NCBI GenBank assembly: GCA_024529925.1
Contig: JAFEUB010001120.1
Span: 665,501-729,500, forward strand
DNA length: 64,000 nt
Reading direction: 5' to 3'
DNA from: Ophthalmolycus amberensis
Taxonomy: Eukaryota; Chordata; Actinopteri; Perciformes; Zoarcidae
Within the stretch, counting starts at the first letter, position 1, and each line of letters begins with the position of its first letter. A program made the translations under genes and the position numbers. This document shows, in pieces, positions 13,150 through 24,547 of this stretch. Under the pieces are notes generated by a model, which had not been told where the DNA came from, ran no database searches, and saw only the letters and a list, made by a program, of their open reading frames with translations.

Positions 13150-14081
13150 CAGTGGCGGGCCGTGCATTTTATACCTGGGCCTTCACTGCTGTCCTGCAGC
13201 TGAAATACCACCTTATAACCACATTGTGGCGCCACAGCTCATTTTTAAGGCTGTAACTATGTACGTCTTCGTATTAAACCGTTCGGTACAAGTCCTTTGA
13301 ATAACGCTCGAGCATTTAGAGAATGCAAAAGCCTAAATTCAGGAAAATATAATGTTCTCAGCTGGTCTGGCTGTGGGATCCACCGTCATTCCTTAATGAC
13401 AAGCTGCGACCCAAAGAGAGTGACATTTTACTTTCACAACATGAACTTTGAATGCGCCTCTCTGCAGTGTCTTTCCTCCTCTCAGCACCTTCTGCATGGT
13501 GCAGTTCAACTCAGTCAGAATGCATTTTGATTGGTTGACCTCAATCACGTGATGTGATTCACTACCCATCAGCCTCAGCTGGGCTGTTAAATTTCGTGAT
13601 AGTCACATGCTCGCCCACTGGCCAATTACAGCACACTGCACCTAGCGGGAAAGCTACAGATGAACACTGAGCGGCACGTAATGCTGACGTCATTATAGGC
13701 GGCCGCTGACACGTCAAAGAATACGCCCAACATGTCAAACTAAAGATCTGATTGGTTGAACACTATGACAATCAACAATATCGTCCCCATGTACTTTAAT
13801 CTGCACTGGCAGCAGGAGAGAGTCTGCAGGCCTCTGGCATAGACACACACAGAGATGAGATCTGAGAGCAACTGAGAGCAACTGAGGAAGACAGTAGCTG
13901 TGCAATGAGAAAATATGATGATGGGAAAAATATTTTTATAAATTATAATACATGTAGTGCATTTAAGAAAAATTATAAAATAAATTATAATGTTTTTAGT
14001 TTTATTTAAAAACATGAATAGCTTTGTGATTCTGTTTAGGCCAGCAGAGAAGGCCTTGCAGGCCCTGACGGCCCGCCACTG
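13150..14081. mobile_element. Non-autonomous hAT-type DNA transposon, 932 bp
   Basis: The element starts CAGTGGCGGGCCGT and ends with its exact reverse complement ACGGCCCGCCACTG, a perfect 14-bp terminal inverted repeat. It is flanked on both sides by GTTTAAAT, an 8-bp direct repeat. Eight-base duplications and CAG-starting ends are hallmarks of the hAT superfamily. No transposase-like frame is present inside (longest frame about 91 codons, not similar to anything), so it must have been moved by an enzyme encoded elsewhere. The interior holds an AT-rich right third and a small GAGAGCAACT duplication near 13,865. The perfect target duplication implies the copy has not been rearranged since insertion. 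Confidence 0.92.
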
Positions 14082-14089
14082 GTTTAAAT
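14082..14089. repeat. Target site duplication, right copy (GTTTAAAT)
   Basis: Matches 13,142-13,149 exactly and directly abuts the end of the element. Confidence 0.93.
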
Positions 14090-15529
14090 GTGAATCTGCA
14101 AAAACAATATTTTGCGCCTAAAATCAATGAATAATCGTGATAAATAATCATGATCTGAATGTTTAATTAGAACAATCATGTTCACAGTTTTGACTGTAAT
14201 CATGCCTTAAATCAAACCACAGAGGAAATGTCTGACGAAACTAAAACAATAGGCCAAATGACGCCAAGAGGCAAAGTAGAGCAGAAAGCAGAGTTGAATA
14301 CAAAGTGTCTCAGGATTTGTCGTTGCAGGCAAACCCCTTCCGTGGTTTTGCAAGAGTTCAATTGATGGGTTTAACATTTAGCTGGCTCCGTCAAGACACG
14401 ATGGCAGTGAGGATGTGACGCCAGATTGGCTCTAATCATTCGAGATCATTACAAAGTATCGCAGTATGGAGAGCCATTGCTCATCCTCTCCTCTCATAAC
14501 TCAGAGGAAACCACTGAGCTGCCCGAATCCTCCAACCTGAAAAAGTCTTTGATTAATCGGCGCCTTCAGCGCTTCTCTGAACCGGACCATTCGGTTCCTA
14601 CACGGCTATAACTGGTGATTGGATTTTAAAAAGAAAACGTGCCACATTTCAGAATGTTCCCCTTTATAGGTTCACTTCTGTATTTTAGGGTATGGCCTAT
14701 TACAATGATGCATGCATCCCTGGTTTTAAATGGCAATGTATTCAGGAGGACATGACCAGGGGATTATGATGATGAATAAAGATCTCTGCGCCTGTCTCAA
14801 AGGGCATTTGTGAGGAGAGACGAGGGAGAGGAGGATCAGGAGAAATATTACACACTCCAGATAAAATGGTGCTGCAAGAATGAATAGTGGTTGGATTGGA
14901 TCAATATTAGTCATTAATCAAAAACGGAGTCGCGTCATGATTGTCTCTCAGATGATGGATATGATGTAATTAGTTAGATTATTCAGTGCATCAATAGTGA
15001 TCAATACTTGGTGACAAACTGCTTGTCATGAGGTTTGGCTTGAGAAGACTTTACCCTGCAGAGTGCTGGCGTCTCCGTCAGTGACGTCGGCGCATGTTTT
15101 GACTTTGGCAGCTGATTGAAATAATCCCTTCGGAATGGCCTCACGGTGCTTCAAATGTAGGAGCAGTTTCATGCCCCATGGGATTCTGTGTTCATTTTCC
15201 TAATACAACCAAAGAGAAAATGCCTTCCTCATTTGGTCATTCTTATTGGCTGACAAGTATCATAACATCTATAACAGCGCACGGTCGGTAACTAAGCACA
15301 CACGCACACAATTGTAGTCTGTAGTTGAATCTTGGTTCAAAGTCAGTCTGCCTGTGAGTTTTGTAGCACCGTAACCGGATAGAATAGTTCGTTTTAACCC
15401 TTCAATGTGAATGTATTCATAACGGACAGGTTGAACGGCTGGCTGGTTGTACCAAGCATGAATGGTTGGAGATGGATGTGGATACGATGGGGAATTCATC
15501 GCTGGCCAGAAGAAATCTACAATCTAGTC
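14090..15529. other. No recognisable gene
   Basis: No gene or nameable repeat. Short chance frames only. Confidence 0.5.
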
Positions 15530-16010
15530 ACGGAAGCGTAGCGCCCACCCTCCGGTTCTCCATCGGGTAAACACGGTTAGCTCTGTCGGCACTGTTAATG
15601 CCGACTTGTTTGCATTGTTCTTGCCGTTAGCATCATCTGCTGCGAGCCGCCATGTTCAGAGCCGTGTGGAGGCAATAGACATGCTCTGAATATCGAGTTT
15701 AGCACATTTTAATGACCTAGCATGTGAATGTTGTGCTGTTTTTCTAGCGACTTTGATGTGTGGATAAAAAAATGAAATTTTAATAGAAATCAGAGATCAT
15801 TACCAAAACGTCATCAGTCTTTACCTTTCTGACATACAGTGTTCTGTAAGACCAACACAATTATGTTGTCAGAGGAGCCATTGCAGAGACAATTAAACTC
15901 CCTGCACATGTCTGCAATTGTATATCGCCAGCTGCGCTCGTAGAGGGGGAGGAGTTCAGAGGTGCACTTACGTGTCTTCTGCTACACAAACTCGAAGACA
16001 CTCGAAGACA
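15530..16010. repeat. Possible dispersed repeat, unclassified
   Basis: The stretch holds GAGCCGCCATGTTCAGAG, GCTCTGAATATCGAG, AATGACCTAGCATGTGAA, GACTTTGATGTGTGGATAAA, AGAGATCATTACCAAAACGTC and a close AATTGTATATCGCCAGCTG. The series reads like a moderately common fish repeat that I believe I have seen, but I cannot name it. No terminal repeats or target duplication were found. A short AACTCGAAGACACTCGAAGAC duplication lies just beyond its right side. Confidence 0.35.
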
Positions 16011-17708
16011 TTCCTCTGAGTGCGAGTGTACATGCGCTCAGCGTACCTATATTTGAGCGTCGCTCGCTCATGTTTGCCTCGTCGCCTTAAATAATTCATT
16101 GGATGTAGGCATCTCTGCTTTGAAGAAACATCCTCTCCGCTTCTGCAATGTGACAGTATTTACATGTATAACACGGCAACAGCCATCACAGCTTTGCTTT
16201 ACATAATAGCATGCCACGCCAGAAGGAGACTAAATCTGTCTGTCTTAATGAGAGGTGCCAATCAATAACCTTTTTATTCCTCGATAGGAAAACGTAACTC
16301 CGTAAAGATCTAATTTCTGCAGAATCCCCAGTGGGAGGGTCGGGGCTTGGAGAGTCACCGTGCTTCACTGATTTACTTTGAAGCAGCTGTGATGAAGAAC
16401 GCATCACATTTCAGATGGAGGGTGAAAGAGAAAACTGGCCTGAGAGTCAGAATTTGGTATTTATTTATTGTTTCTGAGCGATCCAGATCAATGACGTGAA
16501 TGTGGAACACCAGCTGCGGTCACAAGGGTCACGATTATTGAAATCATAATCCACAGCTTACGCCTTTTGTCAGTCGGACTATTGTTGTCGTCCAATCCCT
16601 CTGTCCCCCGGCCGAGTCTGTCTGAACAAGCAGATGGGTTTTGATTGTGATGAATAGAAAGGGTAATTGTTAGCTGGAGAGCAGAATTGATGTTGTAATG
16701 ATAATCCATCCAGCACCGTGTGTCATTTTTCCCATGTTTATGGCCTGATATACAAACATCTGGTGCTGGGCCGTTGTGGCTGGAAATATGCAGTCTCGAT
16801 GGAAAGGTGTGGTAATATGCAACATATCCCAAACGGAAGTGTCTTAGATGAGGAGAAATGGCTTCTTCTATCACCTGCTGTAAGGACGAGAAGCACAAGG
16901 GTCAGACATCTGTCAGCCATCTGAGGTGACGGGCCTGGGCTCTGTGAAGCTTCTTGTAGTATTCAAATTTACTTTGGAACTTGGCTCACACATTTTGAAT
17001 CAACTCTAGTCGACTGCAAATAATTTTCACTGAAAAATTGTTCAACATCAGCAAGAGGAACACCGGCAGACAAATAATAATAATATATAATAATTTATCT
17101 AAATAATGTGAAGTCTATTCATCGTCTAAGAATTGTTTACGCTCCTATTTTCTTCTTCTTTACAGTTGATGTCAACAATGCACACACTTTAGCACCGAGC
17201 CTCCTTTTTTTTTTTTCCCCATTTCTCTTTCATTCCGGCGGTCCCCGCTCCTGCCTCGGCACTCAGACAGCTTTCTATTTTGGCTTGTGTGACCACTGGG
17301 GGATTGAGAGCGAGGGGAGGATCACCTTTTATCCACCGTCTCTCTCTAAAACACCGTCTCTCTCTAAAACTTCACTTTCTGTTGTCTGGATGAGCAGCCT
17401 GCACTGTTTTACCTCACAGGACGAGCTACTGCCCCCTCTCGCTGTAGGCACGGTGTGTCTTATCACACATCTAAGCACATCTTGATACTCTATGTATTAA
17501 GCTGTGTCCATGTACATGCATTTATACCTTTCTTTGTTGTTATTGTGGATGCGTGCATGTACAAAAGGTATGTTGGGGTCTGAGCATATGGCTTCAACAT
17601 GTGCTGTGGACAAAGAGAATCAGGCCTTCCCTTTTTCAAGCAAAGGTTTCATCCTGATTGTGGTTTGATGAGAGCAAACCTCCTCTGGAAGGAATTTCAC
17701 ACTAGGGT
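16011..17708. other. No recognisable gene
   Basis: Only short chance frames. Two small local features: an 18-bp unit (ACCGTCTCTCTCTAAAAC) repeated twice near 17,336-17,371, and a near-palindrome with 12-bp arms around 17,691-17,718 (GGAATTTCACAC facing GTGTGAATTTCC, one mismatch). Confidence 0.5.
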
Positions 17709-19574
17709 GTGAATTTCCCCCCCCCCAAAAAACCATGGTCACCTGAAGGCACCGCTGCAATCTCATTGGCCGAGGGCCAAGAGACCCCAGGACCCCTGTG
17801 GTTCAACCACTGTTCTACAAAACTGCCGGCAACTCACATCTCAACGCTTTTCCCTTCGACCTCGGTCGAGCTAGGGAGCACGCAAACGCTCTCTTCGCTC
17901 GGACCCCCGTCCAGGCCACAGAAGATTCAGCTTTCCCCTCCAGCGTCACGCTAGCGACGCTGGCCACGAGGAAGCAACGGCCTTCTCCCCTCCTCAAACC
18001 CTGACGGGTCACGAGCCATTTCGCTGGTCGAAACAGACAGTGCTCCACTTTGAGTAAGGCTCCCTTACCCCACTGAGACGGATCCCTCCAACGAGACCCG
18101 TCTCCGCTCCTTTTTCTTTTTGTGCACACATACCGGCAGGAGGAAAGACGACTAAGCCTCAATCCTTCACCGATGATTCCCGGTAAGACGCGCAGACACG
18201 CCGTCTCATCTGAAGTTAACTGTCCTCCCTGCAGCGAGTACAGATCGGACCTGCGTTTGCTCCAGAGCCCCGCCACGACGAACCGCAGCCGCTCACCAGC
18301 GACGCCGACCAGCAAGCAGCCCTCCGCCTTTTTCTTCTGAAGAGACCTCAGCACACTCCCTCAACGGACCACTCGCCGCGTTGCAAAGAAGCGTCTTACA
18401 GTAAGGTTCATGGCATCTGGGCATAGCTTATCTTAAATTAACCTAAGTTTAATTCAGGCCATTCATTTATATGTTGATATTCCCGTGTTTTTGTGTGTTT
18501 AAGTTACTGTCGCGTGATATCGAGGTATTGCGCAACTCCTCGCGGATCACAAGATCCGCTCTATGGTGCATTCCCGTATTCTGTTTGTGTTAAGACACTG
18601 TCGCATTATACGGAGGTATTTACGCAATCATTACGGACCAGAGAAGCTCCGCTGTATTTGTGTATTAACTGCTATGACTGTCGTTTGGGGATTACTTTCA
18701 TTCATTGTATTCCACTCCGTGTGGGATTTCTCTCTTCATTAACTCGACTCTGTGAGTGAGCTGAGGGTCGTGGCTTATCACGGCATAAGTTACCGGCAGT
18801 TCAAAGACGACAGCGGTATACTTATGCGTGATAAAACCAGCAAACTCAGGCTCCCTACAACATCGCACGCCGAAGTGTGATTCACGTCGAGTTCTCGCCC
18901 CTTTTTTTCTTTTCTTCCTCCTCTCACGTAACACGCACACACACAGCTCCTATCTCTGCCCCTGGGGGAAACCCCGTTCAAACGATCGCCTCACAACACG
19001 CGTGTGCATCGGCACACGTGATTACATACAGCAGTCTCACCGCCATTTTGTCCGAGTCACTCGACTCCGCCATCTGGTGGTAGTTTAGCTGTAGTATCTT
19101 AAGGCCCCTCCCCTTTTGGTCTGCTTCACTCGACGCCGCCATCTTTGTAGTCTTTAGCTGTAGCTTTAAGACTCACCTTTCTTTACACTCACACATACAC
19201 ACCCACACACAGACATACACCCTCATCCATTTTATTCATTCTTTAGTTTAGGCATATAAAATTGTATGATAACGTTTGTTGGTTGCAATATTAATTGATT
19301 TGATCATTTATTATTTTGATTTAATAAACTCTGTTATACTTTAAGGAGCAGTCGTCTGTGATTACTTGTGTATATATATACTGTAATGAAACTGTATGTA
19401 GTAGCCTTGTGTACGAACTTAAACCTTCACTGTCACTTCGAATGTGTAGTCGCACCCGACTATTGACATTATGAGTGACCACGAATTATGAGACTTAGTT
19501 TTATCGTTTGGTTATTGGTCCCTGTTCGCAGGGTGGTGCCCCGTTGTTATTAATAATCATTAATAATTGTTACA
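17709..19574. repeat. Unclassified GC-rich block with internal duplications, probably element-derived
   Basis: This stretch differs from its surroundings: 17,720-18,400 is GC-rich with many CpGs, and several overlapping frames stay open on both strands (the longest about 179 codons, minus, 17,815-18,354) without resembling any known protein. It contains two diverged tandem copies of an approximately 88-bp unit (about 18,480-18,567 and 18,569-18,656). A second pair, each about 58 bp, lies at 19,049-19,106 and 19,117-19,175. Three CCGCCAT motifs lie within 110 bp (19,039-19,147). A TATAAAA-like word (19,256) and AATAAACTCTG (19,322) follow. These traits fit the regulatory or untranslated part of a retroelement, or a solitary long terminal repeat, but I found no TG/CA ends with a target duplication. 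A host CpG-island promoter is the alternative. Confidence 0.35.
19180..19216. repeat. Imperfect (CA)n tract
   Basis: ACACTCACACATACACACCCACACACAGACA style imperfect CA repeat at the end of the unclassified block. Confidence 0.7.
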
Positions 19575-19606
19575 TACATTAATAATTCTATTGATGTCAA
19601 GAATTC

Positions 19607-20569
19607 TTCTCCAGTGCCTTCAACACCATCCAGCCTTTGCTTCTGAGGGACAAGCTGGAGCAGACCGGGGTGGACCACCACCTCACTGCATGGATCCTGG
19701 ACTACCTCACCAACCGTCCACAGTATGTGCGGATACGGGAGTGTGAGTCAGATCGGGTGTCCTGCAGCACAGGGGCCCCACAGGGAACCGTTCTGGCTCC
19801 ATTCCTCTTCTCCATTTACACCTCGGACTTCAAACACAACTCTGCAAACTGCCACCTGCAAAAGTTCTCTGACGACTCTGCAATCGTCGGCCTCATCTCC
19901 GCCGATGATGACAGAGAATACAGGGAACTAAACCAGGACTTTTTAGGATGGTGCCAGCGGAACTGCCTCCACATCAACTCCAGCAAGACCAAGGAGCTGG
20001 TGGTGGACTTCCGCCGGGGCAAACGCCCTCCTCCGACACCGGTGAGCATCCAGGGACTGGACATTGAGGTCGTGAAGTCGTATAAGTACCTGGGTGTTCA
20101 CTTGAACAATAAACTGGACTGGACTGACCACGCTCACGCTCTCTATAAAAAAGGACAGAGCAGACTCTTTCTGCTGAGGAGACTGAGGTCTTTTGGGGTG
20201 CAGGGAGCACTCCTGAAGACCTTCTTCGACTCCGTGGTGGCATCAGCCATCTTCTATGGAGTGGTCTTCTGGAGCAGCAGCATCGCGGCAGCTGACAGGA
20301 GGAGACTGGACAAACTGGTGAGGAAGGCCAGCAGCGTGCTGGGGTGTCCACTGGATACTGTGGAGGTGGTGGGAGACAGGAGGATGATGGCGAAGCTCTC
20401 ATCCCTGATGAGCCACGCTTCCCACCCCATGCAGGACACTCTGGCAGCTCTGCACAGCTCCTTCAGTCACCGGCTGATTCACCCCCGGTGTCTGAGGGAG
20501 AGGTACCGCAAGTCCTTTCTCCCCGCTGCTGTCAGGCTGCACAACAAACTGCTCTCGGTGGACCACTAA
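19607..20569 (+). pseudogene. LINE reverse transcriptase, C-terminal part, frame intact
   Basis: The frame is open from 19,607 (FSSAFNTIQP) to the stop at 20,567-20,569, about 320 codons; a TTG at 19,637 is the first possible start, so this is not a real initiation site. Numbering from 19,637: GAPQGTVLAP, the finger/palm motif, is at residues 46-55; FSDD, the catalytic [FY]xDD box with both aspartates, at 77-80; SKTKELVVDFRR at 116-127; YKYLGVHLNNKLDW at 149-162; and the usual C-terminal end SFLPAAVRLHNKLL at 293-306. The copy starts exactly inside the first palm motif, [L/I/V]DFSSAFN, so the first catalytic aspartate is gone. No frameshift or internal stop disturbs the rest, which suggests a young insertion. 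It cannot be an active enzyme. The N-terminal domains, including any endonuclease, are absent. Confidence 0.93.
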
Positions 20570-20875
20570 CACACTGAACACTTGAACACTTTAATCACTT
20601 TAATCACTTAATCACTTTAATTCATTCACCTGGTGCAATATCCAATACGTTTAAGTATTCTCTTATATTTTTTATTCCGTCTGTATATTCTGTATATGCT
20701 GGTATATTTTATTTTTTATATTTAATATTCTTCTTTACTGTCCTATTTTATTACTGTTTTACTGTTTACTGTTTAGTTTAGTTATATTACTTGATTTTTA
20801 TCTTTTATTTTTATTTGCTGTGAGCAATGCTGCTGTAATCCTGCAATTTCCCCACTGAGGGACTAATAAAGGATT

Positions 20876-20907
20876 ATCTTATTTTATCTTATCTTATCTT
20901 ATCTTAA
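20876..20907 (+). repeat. LINE 3' tail, (TCTTA)n
   Basis: Tandem TCTTA/TTATC units immediately after AATAAAGG. L2/CR1-type elements end in short tandem repeats rather than poly-A. Confidence 0.85.
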
Positions 20908-21764
20908 TTCAGTTTCTTAAATGCTGATAACCCAAACACGCTCCTTTAGTTCCCAACAGGTATATGAAAATATCGTTTGCATGTTAATCCCTCACTCTCT
21001 CTTCTCTTCAGTTTGTTTTGTTATGGCACACGGATCTCTGCTTTTTATTACTGAGCGCAAATCTAATCTGCTAATAATGTTTTACACAGTGGGTAAACAC
21101 ACAATTTCCAATGCTCTATGGCTTGTCCAAACAAGTAGAATTTTCCCTATTAAATTTCAATTCTTGGATTTCACACTCCAGTCTATTCTGCGCTTGGCTC
21201 TCCCTGCTGAGAAGGAAAGGAGTATTTTATCCAGATATTCATTTTTCAGTTGAATAACCAGTTGCCTGCGTGTTTGGACTACGCTATCGAAATAGCAATA
21301 ATAGACACTATCTCCCGTGAACACACAAGGCCCATAGCAGCGGGGCCATAAATACACCGATGTTTGCCTGCATTCATTCACGCAGCAAAACATATTTCTA
21401 TTCCCAGACCTGTCTCTCCTTTTCTCCCATTCAAAATGAGTTGCCATTTACACAGCTGCTGGTTTCAGATTATACAGCATGTCTTCTGTAAAATAAAAGC
21501 TTTCTTAGTTGAAGAATAGCTGGATGACACTGCGAGGAGCAGAAATAATCAGTTTTGTGTCCTGCATGATACTGAGCTTGTATCGATGTCTGGGAATTTA
21601 ACCTGCCTTCTGTTATGTCTGGATACAGTGCTGGGCTACAGTGCAATCCACTCTCATGAACATGGGTGTTGTGGTTTAAAGTCATGTAGAACGTACTGAA
21701 TTTAATTATTCAATAAAGGAATAATTCCTTTAGGTGTCACAGCACAGGTAGTGCTTGTTTCAAC
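20908..21764. other. No recognisable gene between two LINE remnants
   Basis: AT-rich sequence. No protein similarity is seen. A frame at 21,157-21,447 (minus) is not recognised. Confidence 0.5.
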
Positions 21765-22262
21765 AACTCTCAGATCTGATCTTGTCCTTCAACGAGCTGC
21801 CAATCTGCTACAGCTCGTTGTAGAGAGGGCAAGAAGGGATATCCAAGATGGCTTTGATTCTGCCCCTCGTCCCCCTCTCCGCCACTGCCTCCACCCTGTC
21901 TAGTTCCAACCTGATCACCTGGCTGGCCTTCTGTACCAGCTGGTTGAGCCAGCACACCAGACAGACTGCTCTCACTCACTGAAGATCTGAGTCTCTTCAG
22001 GAAGACCTGTCTGCTCTGTCCCTTCCTGAAGAGGGCTTCAGTGTTGTGCGACCAGTCCCATTTTTTTTTATTGATTGAGACATCAAGGTACTTCAATGAG
22101 TCCACCCTCTTCACTTCCTCTCCCTGGATGACAACAAGGACAGGGGGCTTCGTGGTAGTCCACCACAACTCCTTGGTTTTGCTGATACTGAAGTTAAAGT
22201 GATTGGTGCTGCACCTTGTGTTGAGCTTCATCAGTCCTCTGTAGACTCTGAAGACTGAAGTG
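21765..22262 (-). pseudogene. Decayed L2/Rex1-type LINE reverse transcriptase fragment
   Basis: Read on the minus strand, the fragment starts around FRVYRGLM and continues SISKTKELWW, VIQGEEVKRVDSLKYLDV and ALFRKGQSRQVFLKRLRS. These correspond to the part of the reverse transcriptase just after the catalytic box (compare SKTKELVVDFRR and KKGQSRLFLLRRLRS in the copy at 19.6 kb). After RLRSSV the homologous reading moves to another frame: NQLVQKASQVIRLELDRV, VAERGTRGRIKAILD and CPLYNEL, followed by a TAG. So there is at least one frameshift or deletion of roughly 30-40 codons plus a stop. The upstream catalytic motifs and the C-terminal end are missing. It is a dead, older copy, opposite in direction to its neighbour. 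Confidence 0.85.
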
Positions 22263-24547
22263 AAGACGGCATGTTTGTCACTGGAAATCCTTCACAACCA
22301 CGCACGTCAATATGGTGATAACATTTCGTCAAATGAATACTCTTTATACTTTATTCAATTCCATCAATATATACGTCTTCACTACGTATGTTATGAGTCT
22401 GGACAGACATGGAGGTAAACTGTAACTTAAAACGGGTCGCCAGAAGCACACAACCGTGATCTGAGCTAATTCTAGATGCTTAAAAATGATCCATGATTAA
22501 TCAATCGTCACAAATAGCTGCATGTTGATATTCTTTCAGTCAACTTTTTGATTCAACTAACTCAAAACGTACACTTTCTGCGTTATTTCTATCTTTTCAT
22601 TTATTTATTAAATATGAAGCAGCTATTGACGAGACGGCTTTATATGTGATGCTGACTGTATGACTCATTACCCCCCTGCGTTGAAATGATTTCCAGAAAT
22701 CCAGTATCCAGCAGGGTCTGAATTTGCTGCGATGGGATGCATTTCTCCTTTGCCACTGTGGTGTCGGTCGATATCTTTAGAATTTTACATAGAAATGTTC
22801 CCAGAGCGACAGTTATTAGGTTTCTCTCCTTCCCCCAAGCCGTCATTTCTCTCCCTCGATAGCTATATCACCTGTTTCCCATCATCACACATCATCCTGT
22901 CTGGCTTTGTCCTTACCTGCCACACGGCTGTACACCTGGGACCCACTCTGCCACCCTCCATTCATCATCCTCTCACCTCACTTCATAATTCCCTCGCTGT
23001 CACACACGGGTCTGTTGCACCTCTATCTGCTTCAGAATCGGAGTGGGTTTTGTACTATGGAAAGGTGCTTGCTTTGCGGTTTCCTGTTTTTTTTGTGTGT
23101 TATTTGTCCAATCTTTTATTTTGACAGGGTTTTCAGCTGGACTTCTTCAACAGCTATATTGGTTGTCTCCAGCCGGCTACTACATGATTGCATTGTCTCA
23201 ACTCGGGTTGTTTGTTTAAGTTTTGAAATTCAATATGTATGAATCCTACATCTGAACAGCATGGTGTTTCAGTGTCCACTGGCTTGTTGCTTTACTAGTT
23301 TGTGGAAGTTTACGTCCCCCCCCCCCCCCCTGTGCTCCCCTGGTGTCCACCTGCTGACAGATGGATAGGACTTTGACAAAGAGAGCGTCATGGAGTTTGG
23401 CATTAGTATCGGTATACTGCTGTGCTTTCAGAGGAAACTCCTGCAGTCTTTGAACAGAAGACAGAAAAGACACCTGCAGTACCTGACGTGATTCGGATCT
23501 TCTTGGAAACTTGTAAATGTATTGTGGGATGTGAGCCTATGCTGATATTCTATGTGAACGTTAAAACCATCTGCTGCAACTTGTATTGATGTATTAATCT
23601 GCCAATCATACACTGGATTAATTGATTCAATGTTTCATCTACAAAATAATTGTTTTTGTCTGACCAACAGTCCCAAACTCAAACATATTCATTAAATGGA
23701 GAAGAGCGGCAAATAATCACACTGGATGAGTGTGAACCAGTGAATGTTTGGCAACTGCTTGAGAATTAACAATTTAATTGATTTAAATAGTTGTTTGATT
23801 CTTATTTAGGTGTTTATTAATTATGTTAATTCAGCGGACATGTTTTGCCGTTTATCCAGTTTTTGACAGCAACCGTCTACCAAAATTGGAACGCAATGAA
23901 CTTATAGCAGAAATATTACTTTGCTGAACATTTGTTGATAATTGACCATGTATGCACACACATGCACACACAGGCTAAGCCCTTAACTGGCGTAATGTAA
24001 AGACAGAGGGGTGACCTCGACCATGACCTGAGTCTTTCTTATAGAAGCTTTTTATACGGTCTCCAAAGTGGTCTGAGTCTCAAACACATTATGCATTATA
24101 TACAGAATACATTTTAAAACACTTGATAATTGTAGGTGTCGATTGGTGTTTTAGACTTTGATAGTCTCGATAGATTTTACAGGCTTTCTTATCCTGCGTA
24201 AAAAGTTTAAATTCTGATTTTATTATAATGAAGGAAATAGAAATGCTTCATTTAAATTTTGTTGGGAATTATCAAAATTAGAATATTCCCTTTAGAATAA
24301 TCCGCATATGTTGACATACACAAGATAATTGTCGTCTGATACAATTTGACATTTCTGATTAGCCTGACATAGTTGAAGTAACTTATCACAAGGCGGATAT
24401 AGAATAGCTCATCTAGTTTAGAAAGCCTTGATTTTTATGCCTAGGGCTTTTATTAAAGGTTGTGTAACCCATCACAACACGACGAACAATATTCATGACT
24501 TTAGTGATAAAGCAGGTAACAAAATGAACATAAATGGTAGGTTCTTG
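22263..24547. other. No recognisable gene
   Basis: No gene recognised. It contains a C15 run at 23,316-23,330. Short frames in the 22.7-23.2 kb region show no similarity to known proteins. Confidence 0.5.
23316..23330. repeat. C15 homopolymer
   Basis: Fifteen consecutive C residues. Confidence 0.95.

Larger units (their letters stand above)
19604..20907 (+). mobile_element. 5'-truncated L2/Rex1-type non-LTR retrotransposon (LINE)
   Basis: The copy consists of the C-terminal part of the reverse transcriptase frame, a short 3' untranslated region and a tail. The 3' region contains repeated TTTAATCACTTTAATCACTT words (20,580-20,625), then GCAATTTCCCCACTGAGG, the signal-like AATAAAGG and a run of TCTTA units ending near 20,907. 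Such tails are typical of the CR1/L2/Rex1 group in fish. Homology begins abruptly at about 19,604; an in-frame TGA lies at 19,592. 5' truncation is the normal outcome of target-primed reverse transcription. I see no convincing target duplication. Confidence 0.93.

Noticed and set aside
17815..18354. 179-codon minus-strand frame as a protein gene
   Set aside because: It lies in GC-rich DNA where stop codons are rare, overlaps two open plus frames, and its sequence shows no domain or motif that I recognise.
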